Source of the DNA: Promicromonospora sp. AC04 | GTDB lineage: Bacteria; Actinomycetota; Actinomycetes; Actinomycetales; Cellulomonadaceae | Direction: 5' to 3' | DNA length: 64,000 bases | Assembly (NCBI RefSeq): GCF_003058225.1 | Contig: NZ_QBUG01000001.1 | Span: forward strand, 1,116,001-1,180,000 | In this document: positions 33,295 through 41,234 of the stretch, piece by piece | How the letters are laid out: every line of letters begins with the position of its first letter | Position numbering within the stretch: the first letter of the stretch is position 1 | Program-made: the position numbers and the translations under genes | Notes under the pieces: model-generated | Told to the model about the DNA's origin: nothing | The model's input: the letters and a program-made list of their open reading frames with translations, nothing else | Databases searched by the model: none

Positions 33295-33983
33295 ACGAAG
33301 GATCGACCCAGGGTAGGTCTGTCCGACGGGGCCTCTGGTTCCCGGTGGTCGCAGCGGCATTCGTGCTGCTCTCGGTCGTTGCCGGCGTGACCTGGAGCAG
33401 CCAGCGCGCGGACCTCGCCGGGCAGGAGGCCCAGGTCGAAGAGCTCGTCGGGCGACTGGCCGACCTCCGACAGCAGCATGAAGAGCGGCTCCAGGCGGAC
33501 GTCCTCGCGTCTCTCGGCATCAGCCGGTCCCGGGTGGACGTCGATACCGCGGTCATCGAGTCGCTGCTCGGTGTGGCCTTCACGTGGGACTCGGGACCTG
33601 CGTACGAGACGGCCCGGGACCGCCTCAAGGACCGCTACGGCCTCAGCGAGGACGACGAGTTCCTGCAGGAGTTCATGTCGCCGCCCCGGTTCAACGAGGA
33701 CGTCGACGGCCAGAGGTACTACTACGTCGACGCAGCCGGGCTGAACTCGGCGCTCGGGGAGGATCCCGACATCGAGGTCGCCCAGGTGCGGGCGAGCGAC
33801 TACAGCTACGTCGTCCTGGTGGACGTCGAGATCACCTCCGACGTCGTGACCCAGAACGACTCCAGCAGCGAGAGCGTCACGGCGCACCGACCGGTGCTGC
33901 TCTTCGTCACCGTCGACGCCACCCAGACAGTCTCGGACCTCCGCGGCGTCCCCGCAGGCGCAGCGACCCTGCGCTCCCACTGA
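33291..33983 (+). CDS. Single-pass membrane protein with outer domain
   Basis: A 230-residue protein. A membrane helix at about residues 16-36 (WFPVVAAAFVLLSVVAGVTW) is followed by a coiled coil (QEAQVEELVGRLADLRQQHE). The C-terminal part (DYSYVVLVDVEITSDVVT, then RPVLLFVTVDATQTVSDL) is a beta-rich outer domain with VirB8/TcpC-like size and order. It is co-translated with the gene before it. Together they look like a channel scaffold pair. Confidence 0.6.
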   Translation: MNEGSTQGRSVRRGLWFPVVAAAFVLLSVVAGVTWSSQRADLAGQEAQVEELVGRLADLRQQHEERLQADVLASLGISRSRVDVDTAVIESLLGVAFTWDSGPAYETARDRLKDRYGLSEDDEFLQEFMSPPRFNEDVDGQRYYYVDAAGLNSALGEDPDIEVAQVRASDYSYVVLVDVEITSDVVTQNDSSSESVTAHRPVLLFVTVDATQTVSDLRGVPAGAATLRSH

Positions 33984-34034
33984 CCACCGGTTCCTTTCAC
34001 AACCCTCTGTAAGACCTCAACGAAGGGCGAGACG

Positions 34035-34532
34035 ATGGGCAACAACTCGACACTGAACGCGACCAGTCCGCCGCGCGCGCCCGCGGCGAAGCCGGCGGCT
34101 CGGAAACGGGGCCAGGCGCTGCCAGCGTTGCTGCGGCGGCTGGCCGCGAAGAGGCACCACCGCGGCACGCTCCCGCTCGCCGTGTGGGCCGGGCTCTTGC
34201 GCGCAGTCGCGCTTGCCGCGGACTACCTGATCGCGTTCATCACGGCTGTCGTCGTCGTCCCCACGCTGGGCGCCTGGCTGCACGCGCAGTCCGGCGCCTC
34301 GCAGGGCACCTTGACAGGTGCCGGGACGCTCGCGATGTGGCTGGTCCCGTTCCTCTTCCTGGTCGCGCTGCTCGCCGCCGGCGAGATCGCCCTCATGCGC
34401 GAGATCTGGCGCTGGTCGACGCGGACGATCGGTCGCGTGCGGAGCGCCCGTGCCGAGGGCAACCCGGCCGCCTCGAAGCCCACCGGTACCCCCGACCGCA
34501 GGAGCAACAAGATCCCCACGAGGAGCACGTGA
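34035..34532 (+). CDS. Two-TM membrane protein
   Basis: A 165-residue protein. A basic N-terminus (RKRGQALPALLRRLAAKRHH) precedes two long hydrophobic helices, VALAADYLIAFITAVVVVP and LAMWLVPFLFLVALLAAGEI, followed by a basic tail. Both ends are likely cytoplasmic. Small two-TM proteins (VirB3-like, PrgI-like) are common in T4SS operons, but this one is not recognisable. The stop overlaps the next ATG (TGATG). Confidence 0.6.
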   Translation: MGNNSTLNATSPPRAPAAKPAARKRGQALPALLRRLAAKRHHRGTLPLAVWAGLLRAVALAADYLIAFITAVVVVPTLGAWLHAQSGASQGTLTGAGTLAMWLVPFLFLVALLAAGEIALMREIWRWSTRTIGRVRSARAEGNPAASKPTGTPDRRSNKIPTRST

Positions 34533-35500
34533 TGCGAACCGCAGGCCTGACGATGAACGACGTGTGGGCGCACCGCGTCCTTCGCGAACGAGGAGTCGAG
34601 ACGTACCGGATCGAGGGCGTGGCCGCCGAGATCGGCGTTCTGGTCGAGTCTCTCGACCTCGAACACCGCAGCAAGGAGGAGAACTACCGCCCGTACCTGC
34701 ACCTGACCGGCGAGCTGCGCTCGATCACCCCCGACCGTGCGCTGCCGTATGAGGTAACGCAGGTGACCTACTCCCCCGGCCACGGCGAGAGAGTTGACGC
34801 GTTCTACGAGTTCAGCGACACGCAACTGGTCGCGCTCGCCACCAAGGGCTACTTCACCGCCGCATTCGCGGTGCCTGAGCAGGTCACGGGGATCGAGTGG
34901 GAGCTGCCGACCACGGTGGACGTCCTCGTGCTCGCTCCGTCCGGAGAGCCGACCGACGGCGACGCACCCGTGGTCTTCACCCGGGTGCACGACATCGCAG
35001 GTCTCGAGATCGATCGCGAGTCGTGCGGCTACGATCTCGCCGAGTACTTCGCGAACCACTTCGCGGATCGCCCCTCCCCAGCGCACGGCCTGGCTGACGA
35101 GCGAGCCCTGCTGGCACGATCCGAAGCGGTCAACTCGCTGTTCACCCAGGACGAGCTGGACACGGACGCCGAGACCGGCCCGGCCGCGTCGCCTGACGCT
35201 CACATGGACCAGGCTGCCGACGGCGTGACCTTGCAGCTGCAGCAGGTCGAGGCGGAGATCGCCGAGGAGTCCGCCCACCTGCGGGCCGAGCGCGAACGTA
35301 TCGAGGGCACCTTCGAGTACCTGTATCAGGAGAGAGTGGCTCAGGTGCTGCGCGCGTCCGACGACCACACGGAGCGCACCAGGGACCCGCGGCGCGCTCA
35401 GACACAACCGCCGGCGCTCGACGAGCTCGGACGTCAGCAGGCCGACCGAGGGGCGGACCTTGAGCACGACGATGTGGGCGAGCCAAGCCTGGAGTCCTGA
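34532..35500 (+). CDS. Hypothetical cytoplasmic transfer protein with C-terminal coiled coil
   Basis: 322 residues from the ATG at 34532, with AGGAG six bases upstream. The first 180 residues are alpha/beta (TYRIEGVAAEIGVLVESL, then YEVTQVTYSPGHGERVDAF). About residues 235-275 form a coiled coil (QLQQVEAEIAEESAHLRAER). No family is recognised. It is directly upstream of the relaxase gene, so it may be a relaxosome accessory protein. Confidence 0.55.
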   Translation: MRTAGLTMNDVWAHRVLRERGVETYRIEGVAAEIGVLVESLDLEHRSKEENYRPYLHLTGELRSITPDRALPYEVTQVTYSPGHGERVDAFYEFSDTQLVALATKGYFTAAFAVPEQVTGIEWELPTTVDVLVLAPSGEPTDGDAPVVFTRVHDIAGLEIDRESCGYDLAEYFANHFADRPSPAHGLADERALLARSEAVNSLFTQDELDTDAETGPAASPDAHMDQAADGVTLQLQQVEAEIAEESAHLRAERERIEGTFEYLYQERVAQVLRASDDHTERTRDPRRAQTQPPALDELGRQQADRGADLEHDDVGEPSLES

Positions 35501-35586
35501 AGACGATCGACCGGGCGGGGCGCGCCGCCCCTGTCGCAGATCGACGCAGACCGGGGCCGCACCGACGGTCGAAGGAGTGATCCCTC

Positions 35587-37878
35587 ATGGGCCTCAAGCA
35601 GGACATCGTCGTCGTCAACGAGTTCTCCGTGCTCCGGAGCGACGGCAGCGGATCCCGGGGCGCGACACCAGGTCGGTACGTCGAGCGGTACATGGCCCGC
35701 GAGCAGGCGACAGAGCCGCTCGCACCGATCCAGCGTCTGCGCACGGACGACTTCGTCGTGCGCTACATGGCTCGCGAGTCCGCCGTCGAGCGCGCCGGCG
35801 GCTCGCGACGCACGGTCAAGACCACGATGCGCCAGGCCCAGGGCCATGGCGGCGTGGCCTTCGGCTACGGCTCGGTCTCCCTGTCGGACGAACAGCTCAC
35901 AACGGCCTCGAAGGATCTCCAGCAGCACTTCGAGAGCGGCAAGACCGTGCTCAAGTCGGTGCTGAGCTTCGACGAGGCGTTCCTGAAGAGACACGGCATC
36001 GTCGACCGAGACTTCCGCTGCACCGGTCCGGGCGCTTACCGCGGCCACATCGACCAGATGAAGCTGCGCATGGCGATCATGCACGGACTGGACCGGATGA
36101 GCTCGGGCACGAGCGGCTTCGACGACCTGCGCTACGTCGGGGTCATCCAGGTGGACACCGAGCACGTGCACTGCCACCTGGCGATGGTCGACGCTGGCCG
36201 AGGCCAGCTGACGAAGGACGGGACCCAGCGCGGCAAGCTGCTCGACCGCCACAAGTCACGCCTGCGTCGCGGCATCGACGCCTGGCTCGACCAGAAGCAG
36301 GCAGTGGCGCACTTGTCCAGCGCCGTCGGCTACGAGCGCCGCAACGTGACGACGTACATCAAGCGGTGGGCGCACGAGCAGATCCGAGCTGACTCCCTGC
36401 CTCAGTTCCTGCTGGCGTGTCTGCCGGCGGAGCGCCGTCTGTGGCGCGCCGGCAGCAAGGACCGCCGCATGCGCAAGGCGAACCAGCTCGTCGCCGAGCT
36501 GGTGGTCGAGCAGCTGGAGCGCTCCACCTCCCCCTTGCCGGAGGCGATGAACCGGATCACCGACTACGCCGACCAGCGGCGCGAGAAGGAGGGCCTGTCC
36601 ACCGACCAGTGGCAGGCACTCGTCGACCACGGGCGGGCCCGCATCATCGAACGCGCGGTCAACGGCGTCTACCAGATCCTGCGGGCGCTCCCCGCTTCGG
36701 AGCTGACCGTGCGCACGCCGATGCTGCAGATCATGGGGACGGACTACGAGCAGATCGCGTTGCTCGCCGCCGACCAACAGCGCACCGGCGCCGCGGCCGG
36801 TGACGACCTCGTTTCCTTCGGCTTCCGGCTGCGCAGCTATGCCACACGCCTGCAGCACCACCGGGACAAGGCCGGCACCTATCGCAACCTCGCACACCAG
36901 TGGGAACGAGCCGAGCAGGCAGGCGTCGCCGCGGAGGACTCCCGAGCGCTCCATGCCTTCTATCGCTTCGAGGAGGACTACCACAGGCGGGTGATGGGCA
37001 AGTACCAGCACTTCCTGCCCTTCGTCACGGATACCGGGCGGTGGAACGACCGCCACCAGCAGGTCGCGGCCTACGGCCAGCGGCTGCTTTCTCTGATGGC
37101 GTTGCGCGGGGACGCGTCGTTGCAGCGGATGAAGGACCCCGACCAGGCCGAGCGTCTTGGACGCGCGATCTACGACCAGGCCGGCGCGAGATACCTCACC
37201 ACGGGCGCCAGCGGCCGGGCGGTGCTCGACCAACGCATCCGGGCGATGAAGAGGTCCTATGACGAGCACCTCGACGACCTGCGCACCGACCTCGCAGCGT
37301 CCGGACTGGTCCTGCGCGCAGGCCAGATCACCGAGGACGGCCGCACGACCGCGAACCCCGGCGCCACCCGAGCGATAGGTCCGGAGCTGGAGATCGTCCA
37401 GGGCGTCGCGCACGACTTCGACGAGGTCAAGGCCTTGGACCTGCACCACATGGGCTACGACTTCGCCCACGAAATCGAGGTCGGGCCGAAGGCCGCACAC
37501 AGCTTCATGGAGATGACCGCTGAGCGTCGCAGGCTGCTGCTGGCAGCGATGAGCTACCTCGATGAGTCGGACCAGGCCGAAGCGATCTCGGACCTGCCGG
37601 TGGACGACGTGGCGACGATGACGCGGGTCTCGCGCGCGCTGTCCGCGCAGCACGAGGAAGACGGAACGTACGTGCTGCGCTCACGGATCGCGGAGCTGGG
37701 TGCCGAGCACGATCGAGACCGGCCCGTGCGGCGGTCGAACGCTTCTTCGCTGGACGCCGGCCTGGTCGTGCGCATCCAGGCCGAGGTCGACAAGGCCACC
37801 ACCAGCATTGACGCCGCCACCGCGCTGGGGCCAGGGCGCGACGAGCGGCCGACCGAGTCTGAGCACGAACGTCAATGA
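35587..37878 (+). CDS. Conjugative relaxase, MobL-like
   Basis: A 763-residue protein. The N-terminal half has the order seen in MobL relaxases: GRYVERYMAREQA (Y-x-x-Y-x-x-R-like), GKTVLKSVLSFDEAFLKRHG, then DLRYVGVIQVDTEHVHCHL, with the HxH metal-binding motif near residues 193-197. MobL enzymes (type: RelL of pLS20) nick oriT and pilot the strand into the recipient. The C-terminal 450 residues are helical and unassigned. The motif GTCAATGATCATT overlaps its stop codon. The origin of transfer was not identified. Confidence 0.8.
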   Translation: MGLKQDIVVVNEFSVLRSDGSGSRGATPGRYVERYMAREQATEPLAPIQRLRTDDFVVRYMARESAVERAGGSRRTVKTTMRQAQGHGGVAFGYGSVSLSDEQLTTASKDLQQHFESGKTVLKSVLSFDEAFLKRHGIVDRDFRCTGPGAYRGHIDQMKLRMAIMHGLDRMSSGTSGFDDLRYVGVIQVDTEHVHCHLAMVDAGRGQLTKDGTQRGKLLDRHKSRLRRGIDAWLDQKQAVAHLSSAVGYERRNVTTYIKRWAHEQIRADSLPQFLLACLPAERRLWRAGSKDRRMRKANQLVAELVVEQLERSTSPLPEAMNRITDYADQRREKEGLSTDQWQALVDHGRARIIERAVNGVYQILRALPASELTVRTPMLQIMGTDYEQIALLAADQQRTGAAAGDDLVSFGFRLRSYATRLQHHRDKAGTYRNLAHQWERAEQAGVAAEDSRALHAFYRFEEDYHRRVMGKYQHFLPFVTDTGRWNDRHQQVAAYGQRLLSLMALRGDASLQRMKDPDQAERLGRAIYDQAGARYLTTGASGRAVLDQRIRAMKRSYDEHLDDLRTDLAASGLVLRAGQITEDGRTTANPGATRAIGPELEIVQGVAHDFDEVKALDLHHMGYDFAHEIEVGPKAAHSFMEMTAERRRLLLAAMSYLDESDQAEAISDLPVDDVATMTRVSRALSAQHEEDGTYVLRSRIAELGAEHDRDRPVRRSNASSLDAGLVVRIQAEVDKATTSIDAATALGPGRDERPTESEHERQ

Positions 37879-37960
37879 TCATTCACATCCTTGTGGAATG
37901 ACCAACCGCGCCTTATTGTCAATGGTGTTCGGTGCGTATCCAATGATCTATGTCAATGGT
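37871..37960 (+). promoter_or_regulatory. AT-rich promoter-like island P2
   Basis: GTCAATGATCATT (37871-37883) is followed by CACATCCTTGTGG, then CTTATTGTCAATGG (about 37911-37925) and CCAATGATCTATGTCAATGG (about 37940-37959). It shares TGTCAAT/GTCAWWGATYATT words with P1 and P3 and precedes the 38021 gene by about 60-140 bases. Confidence 0.55.
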
Positions 37961-38020
37961 TCGCCCGGTCATGGCCGACCTGTCGGAAGGGCAGGCGGAT
38001 CGACGAAAGGACGAGAGACG

Positions 38021-38554
38021 ATGGCACTCCTCAAGGGCAAGGGCGCGATGACCGGGGTCAACCTCATCGCGAAGGTCTACAAGAACGGGCGGACCAAGGA
38101 CGGCAAGACGCAGTACGCGGACGTTCAGGTCGACTCCCGCGACAACCGCGGCCCGGAGCAGACGAACCTCCACCTGCGTTCCGAGCGCTACACGGACGGA
38201 GAGGGCAAGACCCGCTACCAGAACGGCGCCCCGTACTCGGTCAGCCAGGTGGATGAGATCGCCCGGGCCGCAGGTCCGAACACCGAGCCGATCGTCGACA
38301 AGGACGGCAACGAGGTCGGCACCCTCTACGGCTTCAAGGGCAACGTGATGCCGGCCTCGCGGGGCACGGGGCTGGTAGTCAACACCAAGTCGGTCCAGGC
38401 CAGCGAGTTCAAGGTCGATGCCACGACCCTGGACAACCAGTTCGTGTCGATGCGCGAGGCACGGACCACGCAGGCGGCGGCCCGGGAGAACCAGGCTGCC
38501 GCGGTGCAGGAAGCCGAGCAGGTGGCCCAGGTCGACGAGCCTGCAGTCGGCTGA
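38021..38554 (+). CDS. Hypothetical protein, single-gene unit after P2
   Basis: 177 residues from the ATG at 38021, with GAAAGGA upstream. The N-terminal 130 residues are beta-rich (GVNLIAKVYKNGRTKDGKTQ, then YADVQVDSRDNRGPEQTNLH, then EVGTLYGFKGNVMPASRGT), suggesting an OB-fold-like or other small beta barrel; this is compatible with a single-strand DNA-binding protein but not proof. The C-terminus is an Ala/Gln/Glu-rich helix ending acidic. It is flanked by its own promoter-like island and a terminator, so it may be made in larger amounts than its neighbours. Confidence 0.6.
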   Translation: MALLKGKGAMTGVNLIAKVYKNGRTKDGKTQYADVQVDSRDNRGPEQTNLHLRSERYTDGEGKTRYQNGAPYSVSQVDEIARAAGPNTEPIVDKDGNEVGTLYGFKGNVMPASRGTGLVVNTKSVQASEFKVDATTLDNQFVSMREARTTQAAARENQAAAVQEAEQVAQVDEPAVG

Positions 38555-38570
38555 ACTGGCTCCCCCGCCG

Positions 38571-38601
38571 AGAGGCCCCTGGAGAGCATCCAGGGGCCTC
38601 T
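38571..38601 (+). terminator. Hairpin terminator after the 38021 gene
   Basis: AGAGGCCCCTGGA (38571-38583) and TCCAGGGGCCTCT (38589-38601) form a perfect 13-base stem with loop GAGCA. It lies 17 bases after the stop. There is no U-tract, so it may act as an attenuator that lowers expression of the following genes. Confidence 0.65.
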
Positions 38602-38623
38602 GCGCTCAGAACGGACAGTGGAC

Positions 38624-39298
38624 ATGGCAGATCTCAGCAGGAGCCCTAGCCGGTCGAACGGACAGGTGAGGCTGAAGGCGCCCACCGCACGACGCACCGC
38701 CGAGCCGAGCCGCTCCCAGACGCCCGAGGCGTCCCACCGGCAGTACGCCCACGGCCAGCCAGCCGCTGCGGACGAGGGTGCGGCACGAGCGATCGAGCCT
38801 AGTTCACCTGGCGGGGGCAGCTCCCAGGCGGGCCTGGCCGCGGCTCGCCGCCTGGTGCGGTGGGTCCCCTCGTCCCCTCCTCCGGGTGAGAAGGGTTCAC
38901 CGTTCAACCCTGAAGTGCCCGACAGCGGCGGGCCTGTCCCTGAGCGGCTGGATCCGTCGATGATCACCTCGCGGGACGTGCCGAAGAACCGTCGCGCGCA
39001 CCGGGGAGCCGCAACGTCGTCTCGGCCGCGAGCCGTCCCCGGGCAGCACCCAGCACAGGACCAGGCGGTAGGGGAAAGCCCGCGCGGCCGGTCCGGAGAC
39101 ACCACGCCGGACGACGACGAGCGCCTGTCGCGCCACGCGTACGGTGCGACGCTTCTCGCACAGGTCGGTGCGGTCGTCCACCCGCCGGGCTCCCGGACCA
39201 CGACAGGTGCCGCACGGCCGTCCGGCACTGCCCTGGACCGACCGGAGTTCGAGCAACCGGAGACGTCGTCGGCAGCTGAGCGCGGGTATGACGGATGA
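38624..39298 (+). CDS. Disordered hypothetical protein
   Basis: 224 residues from the ATG at 38624 (MADLSRSPSRSNGQVRLKAP). It is rich in Ser, Pro, Arg and Gly with no clear fold (SSPGGGSSQAGLAAARRLVR). Codon usage is consistent with coding, and the stop overlaps the ATG of the AAA+ gene (ATGA), so it is probably a translated adaptor or partner of that ATPase. Confidence 0.5.
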   Translation: MADLSRSPSRSNGQVRLKAPTARRTAEPSRSQTPEASHRQYAHGQPAAADEGAARAIEPSSPGGGSSQAGLAAARRLVRWVPSSPPPGEKGSPFNPEVPDSGGPVPERLDPSMITSRDVPKNRRAHRGAATSSRPRAVPGQHPAQDQAVGESPRGRSGDTTPDDDERLSRHAYGATLLAQVGAVVHPPGSRTTTGAARPSGTALDRPEFEQPETSSAAERGYDG

Positions 39299-41193
39299 CG
39301 TCATCCCGCATCGGCCAACGAGACGGCCACGATCCGCAGCCACGGCAGCTACACGGCGGGGCGCTGGTGGCTCCGACCGAAAGTCGGCCCGTCGAACCGG
39401 GTCCCCACCGGGCCAGCCGTCACTGCGCGCCCCGCGACGCGCACCTGTGTGAGAAGTATGAGCTCCTGTCGAGCTTGTCGGCTCCGCTGCGGCAGGCCGA
39501 GCGTGCCATCGTCGGACGCGAGCAGGAGATGCAGCAGCTGCTGGCCGCGTTGAGCCGACCTGAGCTGTGCAACGCCCTCCTGTTGGCGGAAGCAGGGACC
39601 GGAAAGACAGCTCTCGTCCAGGCGACGATGCTCGCGGACCCGCGGCGGCTCTACCTCGAGCTGGACCCTGCCCGGATGATCTCACAGGCGGGCGACGCGG
39701 CGAACATGGCTTCGATGCTCAAGGCCCTCTTCGACGAGGCCGAGCGTTTCGTCCTGGACGAGGGGCGCGAGCTGGTGCTGTTCATCGACGAGTTCCACCA
39801 GATCGTCCAGCTCTCCGACGCGGCGGTCGAAGCGATCAAGCCCGTCCTGGCCTCATCGGGCGCGCGTGGCATCAGGATCATCGGGGCTACGACCTACGAC
39901 GAGTTCCACCAGCACATCTCGCGCAACCAGGCCCTGGTCGAGCGCCTGCAGCGCATCAACGTCAGCCCTCCGGACCAGGACACGACGGTGCGGATCCTGG
40001 CTGGGATGGCCCAGCGGTACGGCGTGGCCGACCAGTTTCGCGACGACCACATCTTCCGGCAGATCTACGACTACACCCAGCGGTACATGCCGGCCAGCGC
40101 CCAGCCACGCAAGGCGATCCTCGTGCTCGACAGCATGGTCGGCTGGCACCGGTACACGAAACGGCCGCTGGATCGCGCCCTGCTCGCGGACGTGCTCCAC
40201 GAGTCCCTCGGCGTCAACGTCGCGTTCCAGGTCGACGGCGCGAACATCAAACAACAGCTGGACGCACGGGTCCTCAGCCAGGACCTCGCGACGGGCGCCG
40301 TGGCCCGGCGCCTGCAACTGTCCGTGGCAAACCTCAACGACAAGACACGGCCCGAGGCAAGTTTTCTGTTCACCGGGTCGACGGGGGTCGGCAAGACCGA
40401 GCTGACCAAGCAGCTCGCCCGACTGCTATTCGGTGACGACCAGCGCCACCTGATCCGCTTCGACATGACGGAGTACGCCGAGGACTCGTCGTTCACGAGC
40501 TTCCGATCAGAGCTCACCAAGCGCGTGTGGGACGTCTCGCACGCCGTGCTGCTCTTCGACGAGATCGAGAAGGCCTCGCCGATGGTCACACGGGTGCTGC
40601 TGCAGGTGCTCGACGACGGGAGGCTGTCCGACGACAACAACCGGAAGGTGAGCTTCCTCAACACCTACATCGTGCTCACCACGAACGCGGGCTCCGAGAT
40701 CTACCGGACGATCGCGCAGTACGCCGCGGACGACACCGGCTCAGGCAGACAGCTGCTGGAGTACGAGAAGCTCATCCGGCGGTCGATCTCCTCGACCACC
40801 GGTGACAACAGGTTCCCCCCGGAACTGCTCGGCCGTTTCGACGTGATCGTGCCCTTCCAGCCTCTGTCCCGGCAGACACAGACCACGATCGTTCGCAACA
40901 AGCTGCGCCAGCTGGTCCAGGAAGTCTTCGTCAAGCACAACGTGCGCGTCGAGATCGACGAGCGGGTCCTGCGCTATCTCACCGAGGACAAGGGCGACAC
41001 CGACTCCGATGCAGGCGGCGCCCGCGCAGCCGTGGCGAGACTGACCAACGAGGTCACCACAGCGGTAGCGACGTTCATCAACGAGCACCGCGCGCAGCGG
41101 CAGATCCGTGTCGACGTCGCCGGTGAGCTGGTCAGCGACGACAAGACCCTCCTGAGGCCGGCCGCCCGCATCGTGGTCAGCGCGATGCGATGA
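39295..41193 (+). CDS. Two-domain Clp/Hsp104-type AAA+ ATPase lacking D2 pore loop
   Basis: A 632-residue protein. Domain 1: EAGTGKTALV near residues 98-108, LVLFIDEFHQ near 161-170 and IIGATTYDEFHQ, as in ClpA/ClpB D1. Domain 2: GSTGVGKTEL near 362, LLFDEIEKASP near 419, LLQVLDDGRLSD and TTNAGS near 462. The N-terminal substrate domain and the ClpB middle domain are absent. The aromatic pore loop that precedes Walker B in Clp D2 domains (GAPPGYVG) is missing; that position reads EDSSFTSFRSEL. Threading activity may therefore be lost or altered. A remodelling role in the transfer or polymerase complex is inferred. Confidence 0.82.
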   Translation: MTSSRIGQRDGHDPQPRQLHGGALVAPTESRPVEPGPHRASRHCAPRDAHLCEKYELLSSLSAPLRQAERAIVGREQEMQQLLAALSRPELCNALLLAEAGTGKTALVQATMLADPRRLYLELDPARMISQAGDAANMASMLKALFDEAERFVLDEGRELVLFIDEFHQIVQLSDAAVEAIKPVLASSGARGIRIIGATTYDEFHQHISRNQALVERLQRINVSPPDQDTTVRILAGMAQRYGVADQFRDDHIFRQIYDYTQRYMPASAQPRKAILVLDSMVGWHRYTKRPLDRALLADVLHESLGVNVAFQVDGANIKQQLDARVLSQDLATGAVARRLQLSVANLNDKTRPEASFLFTGSTGVGKTELTKQLARLLFGDDQRHLIRFDMTEYAEDSSFTSFRSELTKRVWDVSHAVLLFDEIEKASPMVTRVLLQVLDDGRLSDDNNRKVSFLNTYIVLTTNAGSEIYRTIAQYAADDTGSGRQLLEYEKLIRRSISSTTGDNRFPPELLGRFDVIVPFQPLSRQTQTTIVRNKLRQLVQEVFVKHNVRVEIDERVLRYLTEDKGDTDSDAGGARAAVARLTNEVTTAVATFINEHRAQRQIRVDVAGELVSDDKTLLRPAARIVVSAMR

Positions 41194-41234
41194 GACGGAT
41201 GGAACGTGACTCACTACCGAAAGGACTGGCACTC

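Noticed and set aside
35513-35530. Hairpin GGGCGG-GGCGCG-CCGCCC upstream of the relaxase as origin of transfer
   Set aside because: A 6-base GC stem is unremarkable at this GC content and no nic-like sequence is recognisable nearby.
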